Positions 12,401 through 21,478 of a stretch of 64,000 bases of DNA are shown here, piece by piece. The stretch's first letter is position 1, and each line of letters begins with the position of its first letter. This stretch comes from Agrypnia vestita (lineage: Eukaryota; Arthropoda; Insecta; Trichoptera; Phryganeidae). The position numbers and the translations under genes are program-made. The notes beneath the pieces are model-generated. The model made no database searches, was not told where the DNA came from, and saw nothing but the letters and a program-made list of their open reading frames with translations. The stretch is taken from the NCBI GenBank assembly GCA_016648135.1, contig JADDOH010023116.1, positions 124,001 through 188,000 of the forward strand. Reading direction: 5' to 3'.

Positions 12401-12459
12401 CCGTCTTCTATGTCGTTCTGAATATCCAAAATAGGCTCTTCTTCCATAGTTGACATCAT
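6122..12459 (-). CDS. PHAX: PHAX, phosphorylated adaptor for RNA export (six coding exons)
   Basis: Coding exons, in transcript order, are 12459-12397, 11991-11713, 8601-8235, 7763-7672, 7255-7069 and 6456-6122. Every intron has GT and AG ends. The exons sum to 1323 nt and stay in frame, giving 440 residues. In known systems PHAX links the nuclear cap-binding complex to CRM1/RanGTP and exports spliceosomal snRNA precursors. The N-terminus reads EDGELSDSDAGD, as in animal PHAX. It is followed by an acidic serine stretch (EESSSDDSDSD, CK2-like) and a basic RPKKPKIKIKHRKR segment. The RNA-binding domain spans exons 3-5: EVAKDIAEKLREPKHNLI, then EEDGGMLIM, then NGLRRRTPGGVYFFLLKR. The C-terminus is acidic and ends DDMDLF. 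The start is the first of two adjacent ATG codons. Intron 2 (3.1 kb) and intron 5 hold transposable elements. No inactivating change is visible. Confidence 0.93.
6566..6848 (-). mobile_element. LINE 3'-end fragment inside PHAX intron 5
   Basis: On the minus strand this matches the 3' end of the LINE at 15588-16892: the CGGCGTGATAG end, the tandem AGTAAG tail, and the decayed protein end equivalent to VCQDRRVWRSILSAYP. It lies in the same strand sense as PHAX and is confined to intron 5. Confidence 0.75.
7069..7255 (-). CDS. PHAX: PHAX coding exon 5
   Basis: 187 nt, acceptor TTTCTAG, donor GTAATA. It encodes NGLRRRTPGGVYFFLLKR, the most diagnostic PHAX motif, followed by a lysine- and arginine-rich helix ending near EQLKQSLN. 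Confidence 0.92.
7672..7763 (-). CDS. PHAX: PHAX coding exon 4
   Basis: 92 nt, acceptor ATTTCAG, donor GTACTA. It encodes RVVINAGKEKAIEIFKE and EEDGGMLIM, the middle of the PHAX RNA-binding domain. It completes the codon split after exon 3 and ends in phase 0. Confidence 0.88.
8235..8601 (-). CDS. PHAX: PHAX coding exon 3
   Basis: 367 nt, acceptor TTAACAG, donor GTAAGT. It encodes EDTLTEDLIECDV, a hydrophilic low-complexity section rich in K, D, R and N, and the start of the RNA-binding domain (AEKLREPKHNLI). It ends one base into a codon. Confidence 0.9.
9029..9060 (+). other. Hammerhead-like hairpin motif
   Basis: CTGATGA is followed by one extra T, a GAGAGG/CCTCTC stem and GAAAC. The same arrangement occurs at 34208-34234 and 37862-37887. 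The extra base after CTGATGA departs from a strict hammerhead core. A shorter relative of the right part (GAAACTATGGTAGTAATTAA) recurs at about 11281-11303. Confidence 0.35.
9185..9901. mobile_element. 717-bp TTA-flanked non-autonomous element in PHAX intron 2
   Basis: The ends read GCGCTTGTTCAGACACAG and, on the other strand, GGGCTTGTTCAGACACAG. The inverted repeat continues for about 38 bp with GCGGGAACCG. TTA flanks both ends (9182-9184, 9902-9904), pointing to PIF/Harbinger. An internal inverted pair (CGGTGCCCGCAAC near 9675 and its complement near 9770) makes a second foldback. No coding frame of note. Confidence 0.75.
10436..10992. mobile_element. Non-autonomous element, inverted copy of the family at 17246 (PHAX intron 2)
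   Basis: Ends AGCCACTTATTCACTAGGGG and, inward on the other strand, AGCCGTGTATTCACTAGGGG. The left part matches the complement of the right end of 17246-17974, and the right part matches its left end, so the two copies are in opposite orientation. It is shorter than that copy (557 versus 729 bp). Flanking bases no longer show a clean target duplication. Confidence 0.7.
11405..11554. mobile_element. 150-bp element between 13-bp direct repeats
   Basis: ACAATCAATTCAT occurs at 11392-11404 and again at 11555-11567, bracketing this segment. The segment ends in a block shared with the right arm of the 52013-52549 element (CGGTTCGTATAAAATATCCG region). It begins with GAGTTAAGATTGTTATTACG, which in the 52-kb copy lies outside the right arm in inverted orientation. 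It therefore looks like an internally deleted member of that family. Confidence 0.55.
11713..11991 (-). CDS. PHAX: PHAX coding exon 2
   Basis: 279 nt in phase 0, preceded by a TATTCAG acceptor and followed by GTGAGT. It encodes LSDSDAGD, the acidic serine tract, the basic tract that is a probable nuclear localisation signal, and KYKIWCKTAG, which matches the cap-complex-proximal region of PHAX. Confidence 0.88.
12397..12459 (-). CDS. PHAX: PHAX coding exon 1
   Basis: 63 nt, 21 codons from MMSTMEEEP to EDGE, followed by the donor GTAAGT. It ends in phase 0. Untranslated upstream sequence and promoter cannot be delimited. Confidence 0.88.
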
Positions 12460-12685
12460 TCTAATAATCCAAAATATTAATCACGAAAAAATATCTCGCA
12501 TTTATTATCGGCAAGAAATACTTCGAAATAAAAGCCTAGATAAACTATAACATAAAATCAGGACAGAAGAACTCACAAAGTGACCATAGATAAAGCCACT
12601 ATATTAATCACTATGCTACGCTACACAGAAAAAAAATAAGCCGACTTCAGAATTAAGCACCGACGACCAACAAGCTCCGTTTTTT

Positions 12686-12691
12686 GATTGG
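12686..12691 (-). promoter_or_regulatory. CCAAT box candidate upstream of PHAX
   Basis: On the minus strand the sequence GACCAATC lies about 230 bp upstream of the PHAX start codon, a normal position for a CCAAT box. No TATA box or initiator could be assigned. Confidence 0.3.
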
Positions 12692-13558
12692 TCGGATTAA
12701 ACATTAATTTATCGTTATGGATTTAAATGTTTAGAAGAGTACAATAAGATGATGCTTTCTCACGATTGGCAATTGAGCATTTATATATTATTAGATAAGT
12801 ATGATATATCGTCCGTCATACCTGTTTATGACCCTTTCTTTTTACCTTACTTTATCTAGTGTCTATCAGTAAGATAAGTGGACCCCTTGCTCTTTCATCA
12901 TGTTGTATTGTGAAGGATTTAATTGACATCACTTGCGGGGGTTGGGGTTGAAAAACATGGGGGGGGGGGTTGTCACTATGGCGGTAGCGAAGGGGGGGGG
13001 GGGGAGGTCCCCTGTCCATTTTAGCTCTCCTGAATTTTCTAGGGAATTTCTCGTCGTAGCGTGACAGTGTTTATAGTGGGTAGAGATGCCTGCATAGAAG
13101 CGTTCTAAATGATTTCATCCTGATTCAATCCTTTATGGGAGGAATGCCCGAGTTGTGTGATTTTGATTCAACGTGGCGTATCCAGGGCTAGCCGGATGGC
13201 TTTGTTTTGCAATAAAATAAAAAGTTACATAAAATAGAAAAACAATATGAATACCTAACTAAAAAAGCAATGTGTCAATAATATCTCTCAACCTTGGAAA
13301 AAATTCTATAAATATTCAAATGGAAATATTCATGCATCATAATGAAAATATTCCAAGGGAAAAAATATAAGGAATATTTGTTTTTTATTTTGTCTCATCT
13401 ATTTTCATGTTTTAATATTATTTTATTCCAGCTAAACGTTTGCATTTCAATAAACTCAAAACACTTCTATAACTTTGCATTGTTTCCAAAATTTTTACCA
13501 TTCTTCTCATTTAAATTCTACATGTGGGTCGCCCCAGATTAAGCTGGGAGAAGTAAGA
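12692..13558. other. Upstream region of PHAX with a G-rich patch
   Basis: No exon seen on either strand. At 12936-13007 the plus strand has several runs of four or more guanines, including runs of ten and about fourteen. The rest is ordinary AT-rich DNA. Confidence 0.45.
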
Positions 13559-13648
13559 ATGCGTCTTGACGGATCAACTCATACCAAAGCAGCACAAGAC
13601 AGGGGAATTTGGAAGCACCTTGTCGAGTCTTTGGGCCCCTTAACCTAG
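13559..13648 (+). pseudogene. LINE C-terminal relic
   Basis: A 29-codon frame reads THTKAAQDRGIWKHLVESLG before a stop. AQDRxxWRxLV-type endings are typical of insect non-LTR retrotransposon ORF2 proteins. Nothing upstream is recognisable as reverse transcriptase, so only the end survives. Confidence 0.5.
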
Positions 13649-13649
13649 T

Positions 13650-14166
13650 AGGACAAAGTGACGAAGATGATAAATTCATACTTTGAGATGGTTATTTGTT
13701 ATATATCTACGATCTAAAAATTCTTTTACAAAAATGTACCAATAATTTTTATTCATTCAAATGATTTTTTTGTTTCTTTCTTTATTTATTTTTTTGATTT
13801 TGACCAATAAATAACATTTAAGTATTATAAAAATACAGGTATACGCCTAGTTTAATCATGCAAATTATTGTGTATCTAATAAAAATAAATATAGATATAT
13901 GGCGCATTCATACTTCTGCACTGCAAACCAGATCCGAAGAAAAAATACATTAAGTTCTTGAGAAAATTTTTCATTTAATGGCAGTGAAGCATTTTTTATT
14001 GCATCTTGTAAATAGACAAAATGTGTATATTTTTCAGAGCCCATTTTGGCACATTTTGATCTCAGGTCCATCTGTAGACAACTTATAGTATTCATAATAT
14101 ACCCACTTATTTCAAATGGCATTCTCCCCCTATTCTCGGGATTACAAATTGAAAGTAGACGGGATG
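13650..14166. other. AT-rich spacer, nothing recognised
   Basis: Short frames only. No repeat structure noted apart from T-rich and A-rich runs near 13770-13830. Confidence 0.4.
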
Positions 14167-14168
14167 TA

Positions 14169-15488
14169 GAGTCCGTTCAGGAAAGCCACTTGCATTAGTG
14201 TAAGTAGCAGTGCGTTTACAAAAACTCATAACACTATTTTCTTGAGTACCTACCTAAATGATAGGCGCAAAAAAAATATAATCAGTATTTTATTATCTTA
14301 ACCTGAAACAAGCATACTTATAAAAAAAACTATGTTTAATTTTTTAAATCCCCAAATAATAATTATTTTGAAATCTGTTCATAATCGTATCTAGAATCCT
14401 ATCTGATTTCGTTTTCCAAATTAGCATGATTTCAAAATTGTGTCTAGAACCTGTGAAAAAAAAATTAAATAAAATGAAAACATTGACTTTATGCTTTTTT
14501 AATAAAATACTCTTAATTATATTTTTTTAAATTTCACGATTGTTTAAAATATTTCACTTTATTGATAATTAAAACTAGTAAGTATATCCACTTTTGTAAG
14601 GCATATGTCATTAGTATTACTCATTAATCAAAATATATCATTCTCTATGCAACAATGTCTATCACTAACGCTACCAGATGGCACAAATAATAATGAGGTA
14701 TATAAAATAAGATACAAAAAAGGTATAATTCTTTATGTAATAATGTCCGTCACTAACACTATCAGATAGCTCAAATAATGAGGTATAAGAAGCAAAAAAA
14801 GCAAAATGATTTATTCAATGTCCATCACTAATGTTATCAAGGCGCTACGCTACTCTGGATAGCACTGTTCTCACAGCCGTAACTGACGGCCAAAATATAT
14901 AATAAAATTACGTTACTTTTTACGGATTATGGCTAGTTTAAAATAAATATATAAGCAGGTATAATTATGGTTAATTAATTTCCAATTCTTATAATTAATT
15001 TTAATCAGATAAACTATATTCGTCTGTAACGGACTCCGAATCCTCATCTAAATTTATATTAAATTGGTTAAAGTCTGATTTCATCCATTTGAATATTCTT
15101 CCTCACGTACTCGGTTTCAATTCCTTTTGTATGTCTGCAAACATTTTCCAATTTGCTGATGGTTATTTTATCAACTTTTTCCATAGCTAATCTTTATATA
15201 TTTATATAATTCTTCGAGATATTTATATACATTAAAAACTTTCTCCTTTGCTTGACCTGAAAGCGATTTCCCCTTTCCTAACTTAAACATATTCGTAATT
15301 TTGTGGTCACCGTATCTTTATGCAAAAAAAATATTAAACAAAGAAACGACCACTCCGATCGCCGGTCAGAGTGTTACTGAAACGGCCAATGGAGTTGGTT
15401 TAAAAAACGAATACCACTTCACACTTTATGTGTTACAGAGTGTATTACTCACACTAATGCAAGTGGCTTTCATAAAGTGAACGGACCC
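14169..15488. mobile_element. 1.3-kb TA-flanked non-autonomous element
   Basis: The left end GAGTCCGTTCAGGAAAGCCA and the right end read inward (GGGTCCGTTCACTTTATGAA, then AGCCACTTGCATTAGTGT) are inverted relatives. The shared block AAGCCACTTGCATTAGTGT sits close to each end. TA lies just outside each terminus (14167-14168, 15489-15490). The interior is AT-rich, lacks a transposase, and contains three diverged tandem units near 14654-14850. A second, right-truncated copy is at 32443-33559. Confidence 0.7.
14654..14850. repeat. Three diverged tandem units inside the 1.3-kb element
   Basis: Units start near 14654, 14743 and 14818, each with AATGTCYRTCACTAA followed by a CAGAT-like block and, in the first two, AATAATGAGGTATA. 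Two units are recognisable in the related copy near 32908 and 32997. Confidence 0.55.
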
Positions 15489-15639
15489 TACTTATTTACA
15501 TTTCTATGAGAAATGTCGATAGTTGTCAAAATGTACAATGTTATATAGTAGCGGTAAAGACATTATTGTTACCTTTGTTTTATTCCTTATCACTCTGTCA
15601 TACGCTTTTTGGAGATCCACAAAGGCACAAAAAAGTTTT

Positions 15640-16865
15640 TGGTTTTGTCTGAATATGGGGTGAAGAGTAAACTCATACAGGCAATTGCATCCCTGTACGA
15701 AGGAAGTAGTGCTTGCGTGAGAATTAATGGGACATTCACATCATGGTTTGATATTACAAAAGGTGTCAAACAGGGATGCGTAATGTCACCATGGCTTTTC
15801 AACCTGTATATGGATAATTGTATGAAAGAACTGAAGGAACTAGAAGTTGGAGCGAAAATGGACAGACTCACCATATCCTGTCTGCTATACGCAGACGATG
15901 CAGTATTAGTGGCTAACAGTGAAGCTGATCTGCAGTGCTTGGTATCCAGGATGTCCGATGTATGCATGCAGAGTGAACTTCTGATGAATCTCAGCAAATC
16001 GAAAGTGATGGTATTCGAGAGAGACGAAAGAGTGACTAAGTGTGATGTAATTATAAACAACGAATGCTTAGAACAAGTGAACGAGTTTGTGTATTTGGGA
16101 AGTATGTTTAGTAGAGACGGCAAGGCTGAGAATGATATCGAAAGGAGAGAAACTGCGGGAAACAAAGTTAATGGTGCACTAAATGCAATTATGGCCAATA
16201 AGAATCTGTCAAAAGAAGCAAGAGTAGCGGTACATAATGGCGTTCTAGTGCCAACCCTTATGTATGGAAGTGAAGCCTGGAATTGGCAAAAGAGGAATGA
16301 AAGTAGACTGAATGCGGTGGAAATGCTGTCACTAAGGCCCGGTTGTTTCAAATTCGATCAAAGTAAGCGTAGAGTTTAAACTGAAATTTTACGTTCTCCA
16401 CCAATCAGACGATCCGTTTTCGTAAAAATCTATGCTTTTATCGACCGCTTACTTTGATCGAACTTGAAACAACCGGGCCTAAGAGGCTTGTGTGGAAAAT
16501 CTTTGGTCGATAGAGTGAGGAATGAACAAATTAGAAGTGAATGCAATGCTGGCTGTAGTGTGGTAGATAGAATAAAGAAAGTCGTGCTGAGATGGTTTGG
16601 TCATGTGGAACGTATGAACGAGGAAAGGATGGTTAAGAAAATATATGAGGCGAATGTTGAAGGCAACAGGAATAGAGAGCGTCCGCGAAAAACCTGGCAC
16701 GATCAGGTACTACAAGTATTTGAGGATGGCCCTGTTAAAAGCCGCAACAACCGTAGAACGTGTATGAGAAGATGTATGAATGTGGCCGAAGCAAAAGTGG
16801 TGTGCCAGGATAGAAGAGTGTGGCGTTCAATCCTCTCTGCCTACCCCTGCAGGGAAACGGCGTGA
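15640..16865 (+). pseudogene. LINE reverse transcriptase, C-terminal half, split by a MITE
   Basis: The frame covers the palm and thumb of a non-LTR reverse transcriptase. It shows GVKQGCVMSPWLFNLYMD, the catalytic YADD (in LLYADDAVLV), EFVYLGSMFS, and VLVPTLMYGSEAW. After the MITE it resumes with GLCGKSLVDRVRNE, LRWFGHVERM and RRVWRSILSAYP, then stops at 16863. Upstream finger motifs and the endonuclease are missing through 5' truncation. MITE plus duplicated target is 147 bp, so the reading frame is kept, but the MITE brings a stop codon at about 16377. Apart from that insertion the frame is open, suggesting a fairly recent copy. The exact LINE clade cannot be assigned by eye. Confidence 0.85.
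16336..16479. mobile_element. 144-bp PIF/Harbinger-like MITE inserted in the LINE
   Basis: TAA is duplicated at 16333-16335 and 16480-16482. The 34-bp terminal inverted repeats start GGCCCGGTTGTTTCAA and differ from each other at one position. Removing the element and one TAA restores the uninterrupted LINE frame, which proves insertion order. The centre matches the MITE at 2405-2549. Confidence 0.92.
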
Positions 16866-17172
16866 TGGTTAGTTAGTTAGTTAGTAGTTAGTTTTGTTTT
16901 ATTCCTATCCTGAGAATAGGGGGATCAGTACATGACATGGTTTAATGTTATAATATCGAGTCCTTTAACAAACTCTTCTTAGAAATTATGCTATGGTGAT
17001 ACAAAGTCATTTTAAGAACTTTATGAATTTCAAATACTACCTTATTCGGGGAAAAATAATTTTCAGTTAATCAACACATTAGAAAAAATATATTAGTAAA
17101 ATGAAAAAAAAAATTACTTACTCTTTTATTTGAAATCTGTTTAACCACTTCACTCACAGATAAAATAATCAC

Positions 17173-17244
17173 TCAGCAAGTCGGGGACGAACATTCCCTT
17201 CAATGACAAATGGGGCACCAACAATCGTCTCTGGCACAACTTTA
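17173..17244 (-). pseudogene. Short coding-like tail abutting an element insertion
   Basis: The minus strand reads FKVVPETIVGAPFVIEGN then VRPRLAE and a TGA stop. It runs directly into the TAA-flanked element at 17246. The composition looks protein-like but I cannot name it, and the sequence beyond the element (17978 onward) does not clearly continue it. Confidence 0.25.
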
Positions 17245-17245
17245 A

Positions 17246-17974
17246 AGCCATGTATTCACTAGGGGACAAATCGCGAAACATTCCGCTCGGCATGTCGCAT
17301 CAACATCTACGCTCATATTTCGGGGACAATGACGCGGCCATTTGACGTATACACACCGGGACTCGCATATCTTGTCGCGGAAATGTCACCCGATGAGCTT
17401 ATGTTGACAGCTGCGGTATCTCGTTTGGCGAAAACGGGGTTCCGCGCAATTCGAAATGTTTGTTTGGGGCGCAATTTCAAATTTAAAAACAAGGTCCTTT
17501 TTGCAAATAATTATTGTTTTCCAGACGTCGCGGAAATATATCGCCTTATGAGGTTATGATGATAGCCGCGTATCTGTTTATGTTAATGAGTTTATCGAAA
17601 AGTAAGAGGAGAAAAAAGAGGAGAATGCGATATTATTTACTGCAAAGAGAAAGAAGGACGGACATCCTATGCGATCTTCGATCGATATAGCTCGATGAGT
17701 TCGAGAACGATTTCGTTTCCCCGCATTGTCATCTTGACAGATACAGCGCATGCGTATTCACTTGTAAATATACCACGTGGTACTGACGCTTCGCGGAATG
17801 TTGCAGTGAGTACGCTCGGGTACCATGCGCATGGCAACGTTGCCACGGCACGTAGAAATGCCGCGCTATGTTGTGCGCGAGGTCGCGGAACAGTGCACGA
17901 CGTTGCAACGTCACGTAGACTCTATGCCGCGCGTGCTGTTGAGGGACAATTTGTCCCCTAGTGAATACATGGCT
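17246..17974. mobile_element. 729-bp TAA-flanked non-autonomous element
   Basis: Perfect ends AGCCATGTATTCACTAGGGG in inverted orientation, with TAA on both sides (17243-17245 and 17975-17977). It is richer in CpG than its surroundings. It is the better-preserved relative of 10436-10992. A PIF/Harbinger assignment is inferred from the 3-bp target. Confidence 0.82.
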
Positions 17975-17977
17975 TAA

Positions 17978-18438
17978 TACTTTTTTTAACCCGACAGACG
18001 TCCAATAGATTTTGTCAAATCAAGCATATAGCAGGCCCGATTTCCTACTAACAGAAATCTAGTCTAGACAAAATAATAACTTAGAAAAACTCTTTACACT
18101 GGGATAAATTTATCTATTCTGGTCAAGTTCTGGTGATGGTGTCGCTTATAAAATGTACATGTCATGATGATATCTTAAGTTTTTAATAACGATCACCAGA
18201 TCAGATAAGTTTGTGAGACTATACAGTCACAAATGTGTAATTTAAACAAAAAAAAAAAAAAAAATATATTTCAAAATGATCACTTTATTTATTGACTATC
18301 AAATAATTACCGTAATATCAACAATAATTTTTCATGTATTTTTAATATCATAATCATAAAGTACAACTACTTTCAAAAAATTCAGTTTTCTATTTCGTAC
18401 ACTGCAATTCTTTGGTAATATTGTGTTAAATGATATTT
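17978..18438. other. AT-rich flank of the Helitron relic
   Basis: No gene. On the minus strand this follows the helicase end and contains AATAAA near 18284-18290 and a homopolymer run at 18249-18265, so part may be the 3' untranslated end of the Helitron gene. Confidence 0.35.
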
Positions 18439-20075
18439 TCATTGTAATGTCTCACGATACACAATATTTTTTGTTTGATTTCCTGGCGTGTAAACAAACA
18501 AAACTGATGATATTCCAATACGGGAACAGGCAACATACAATTGGCCACGCGAGAAACATGGGTTTTCAAGATTAATACCACAAACACTCAATGACTGTCC
18601 CTGGTATTTATTTATGGACATAGCGAAAGCAAGACGGAATCATTGGGATGCGTGATATCAAAACGTCTTCTCTTTTATACTTTCCCTTTAAAATGGTTGC
18701 TTCGATGACATTGTTCAGTATTTTTTTCACCGCTAGTCGTGTGCCGATACAAAGACACGGTTGGTTGTTATGACCACCAATCTGGCTTTTAATTGAAGAT
18801 TGTGAGGCAGAAATCATGGCAAATCCAGTGAGTTCAAAAATTCAGGTGGAAAGTTGATGACATCGTCATGGTTAGTAGCGGAATCAACTGATTTGTATGT
18901 CCTCAGTTCACCGGCAATTTCATTTTGAATTATGAAATTTAATTAATTTGTATCCATGTTTTTGGCAGTCAATATAGTTCGTTCGCTTAACCAAATAAGA
19001 TCTCTGTAATTTTGGGCAATGTTTGGGAACACCTTTTGAATGAGTTCAGTTTTTGATTCAGTATACTGACAAAAGTTGTCAGGAAAGGTAATGCAGTTAG
19101 TCAAAACGTCTACATGGAATTTACCATTACCAATGTCAGTGAGTTGTTTTGAAAATATTTTTTCAGATCGATCATTTTGCAACTTGACACGTATATTCTT
19201 GCTTAAATGTATTATCTTGACATGTTTCCACAAATGTTGAAACATGCATTAATTTCATCAGCTCGCGATGAATGTTGAACCACTGGCAATGTTTGACGAA
19301 AATCTCCTGCTAACAAAATCATCGCACCACCAAATCGGTTTTGAATGTTCCGCAGATCTTGCATAGTTCGATCTAATGCCTCCAAAGACTTTTTATGTGC
19401 CATCATGCATTCATCTCACGCTATTAATTACATTGCTGTAAAACCTTTGCCATTGCAGAGTTCTTCGAAATGTTGCAGGTCGGAGTTTGCTGCAATGCCT
19501 GATGAAGTAAATGCGAGTGCAATTCCATTGTGTGAGCGAATTGTTGCCAAGATCTACCAAAACAAAAAAGTTTTTCCTGTACCACTGGGAGCGTCCAAGA
19601 AGTAAATCCCACCAGTTTTATTATTTACAACTTTCATAAGAGTATCAAATACATACTTTTATTTTTGGTTCAACAGCGAAAGATTTATTCTAACTGATTA
19701 TCTTAAAGCATCGAGATCATACAGTTTTTAGCGTTGCAACTCTCGATTCAAAGAGTCGTTCATCAGGCGATTGATTGCGGCCATTCCTAATTGAGATAAT
19801 ACTCGAGACGTCATCAAGCCATGTCCTTAATTGATATTAACGCCTCTTTCTTCACTGTCTTGTAATTTTGCATTTCTTGTTCTAATGCGCATTTGATGCA
19901 AGATATCGTCACACATATCATCTTTAAAATTTGATCCATAAATCAATTGGTTTTGATGGGAAGCATGTTGATATAATTATAGAAAACGATTTTTATATTT
20001 GATGAGCTTGTGAAGAAATGGCAGCATCACTGAGAGTTTGATCCCAATGAGCCTCATTTTTTAACAGTTGAGAAG
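18439..20075 (-). pseudogene. Helitron Pif1-like helicase relic
   Basis: In minus-strand order the fragments are: a segment with HWDQTLSDAAISS (near 20050), MRIRTRNAKLQDSEER (near 19870), SQLGMAAINRLMNDSLNREL (near 19760), a Walker A loop GIYFLDAPSGTGKTF (19568-19610), ILLAGDFRQTLPVV (19281-19320), a middle domain ending AQNYRDLIWLSERTILTAKN, LCIGTRLAVKKIL, and the C-terminal motif block INKYQGQSL then FSRGQLYVACSR. These are the ordered motifs of the helicase part of insect Helitron Rep/Hel proteins. Helitrons move by rolling-circle replication. Several frameshifts and stops separate the pieces, and the Rep nuclease part and the element termini were not found. Confidence 0.85.
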
Positions 20076-20079
20076 CGAT

Positions 20080-20899
20080 GTTTTAAAAACAATGAAGAAA
20101 ATAACATGCACACCTTATTTTTTAAATTTTGTGCTCCGTAGTTATTCTCGATAATATTGAATGTAAAATGCACCGTTTGTATGAAAATTTCCCGTTACAA
20201 AGCCCTTCGTCATTTATTTTTTCAAAACGATATATAAAAACACAACTAACATTTCTGTTTCAAACAGATCAAACATTAAAAATTTTAAATCAGTTCTTAC
20301 TCACATAAATAATAATAATAAAAAAAACTTTTATAAAACTTTTATTCGTAGACGTACTATAAATATAGACTACCTACAAGCCAAAATATCTGCTACACAG
20401 CATGCCACACAAATCACTGTGAACATAGATGCACATTGCGGGAGTTGGTCTAGGGGTGCCCAAAATGTATAAATGTCCACGCGATATTAACTACACGAGC
20501 ATACGATCACTGTGCAATGAAGAATATTATTAATAAAAACAGCGGCATAGGAACATTCGTTTCCAATACGTATACTCTTTTGGATTTTGAAGAAATAAAT
20601 TTAAAAAATGTAAATGTCCTAAAATTAAAAATCAAACACAAAAACAATTTTTTTAACATTTTAGCAATTTTCCGAACTTTTCATTAATATTACCACGATC
20701 ATATAATTTAAGAAATATTTTATGATTGCTCTCAGTACCACATTTCAAAAGATCTTCAACCTGTTCAGAAACATACATTTTACTTCTTAATTAATCTATT
20801 ACTTTTTTCAGTGACACTATTTTTTTTGTATTTCTCACTCTCTGTGCTCACATATTTGTAACGATTGCAAAGAGCCTTTTACATTTATTTATTGAAGAA
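20080..20899. other. AT-rich stretch, possible decayed coding on minus strand
   Basis: A minus-strand frame around 20660-20780 reads MYVSEQVEDLLKCGTESN and continues about 25 further codons. It may be part of the same unidentified gene or element as the exon-like blocks at 20900-21157. Otherwise nothing recognised. Confidence 0.3.
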
Positions 20900-21157
20900 T
20901 CAATTTTTTTTAAACTTTGTTTTTCCGAGTGTTTCGCGTATATTCTTTGTTTGTGTTTCACATGTGTCCATTGACTCTTGCTCTGGTAGTGGCGCGAGCG
21001 ATTCCTCAACTTGTTTATTTACATCACAATACTGTAAAGGAAACAAATTAAAATACTTCTCTCATATAACTCTCATATAAAAAAACAACAAATAATTTAA
21101 CTTACAATTTGAATTGATGAATATATGTAAATGCTCCAGATATGGATTTGAGGTTCT
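20900..21157 (-). CDS. Two exon-like blocks of an unidentified gene (3' end)
   Basis: Block A, 21157-21106 (52 nt), has acceptor ATTTTTAG and donor GTAAGT. Block B, 21031-20900 (132 nt), has acceptor TTTACAG and ends in TGA. Joined, they leave one frame open across the junction. Block B encodes YCDVNKQVEESLAPLPEQES followed by MDTCETQTKNIRETLGK, a hydrophilic tail. I do not recognise the protein. AATAAA lies about 10 bp after the stop. Upstream exons would lie towards or beyond the BEL/Pao insertion, and I found none. It could be a host gene or a transposon gene end. Confidence 0.35.
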
Positions 21158-21478
21158 CTAAAAATAATTGTACAAAGTAAATAAATTACAGAAGAAACTA
21201 ATTGAACATAATAATAGAAACAAAATATTTAAAGCACTTTTAATATAAAAATACATATATCCTAAAATAAATATTTTTAAGTATTCATTTGGAAAATTGT
21301 TATCGAAAAATATTAATACAATACACAACCCTGTTCCTATTTGTATTTCTTTTACACGTATGCTGCGCTATAAGAAAGAAAGAGAAAATCCCATAGACTA
21401 CCAACGTATAAAATACTGATATCTCCGTACTCGGAATTTGATTTGAATTTCTCTGCAAATTATTGACATAAAACTCAC
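21158..21478. other. AT-rich DNA left of the BEL/Pao element
   Basis: No coding signal. The last bases before the 5' LTR are AAACTCAC, which do not match the bases after the 3' LTR (ATTCTAAT). Confidence 0.4.

Larger units (their letters stand above)
15588..16892 (+). mobile_element. 5'-truncated LINE insertion with 14-bp target-site duplication
   Basis: TTTGTTTTATTCCT lies at 15574-15587 and again at 16893-16906, directly bracketing a reverse-transcriptase fragment that ends in a tandem GTTA tail. This is the signature of target-primed reverse transcription with 5' truncation. A 144-bp MITE sits inside. The same LINE family is present at 6566-6848 and about 47520-47640. Confidence 0.88.

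Noticed and set aside
15590..16351. 253-codon open frame on the minus strand
   Set aside because: It lies exactly opposite the LINE reverse transcriptase with its YADD motif; antisense shadow.
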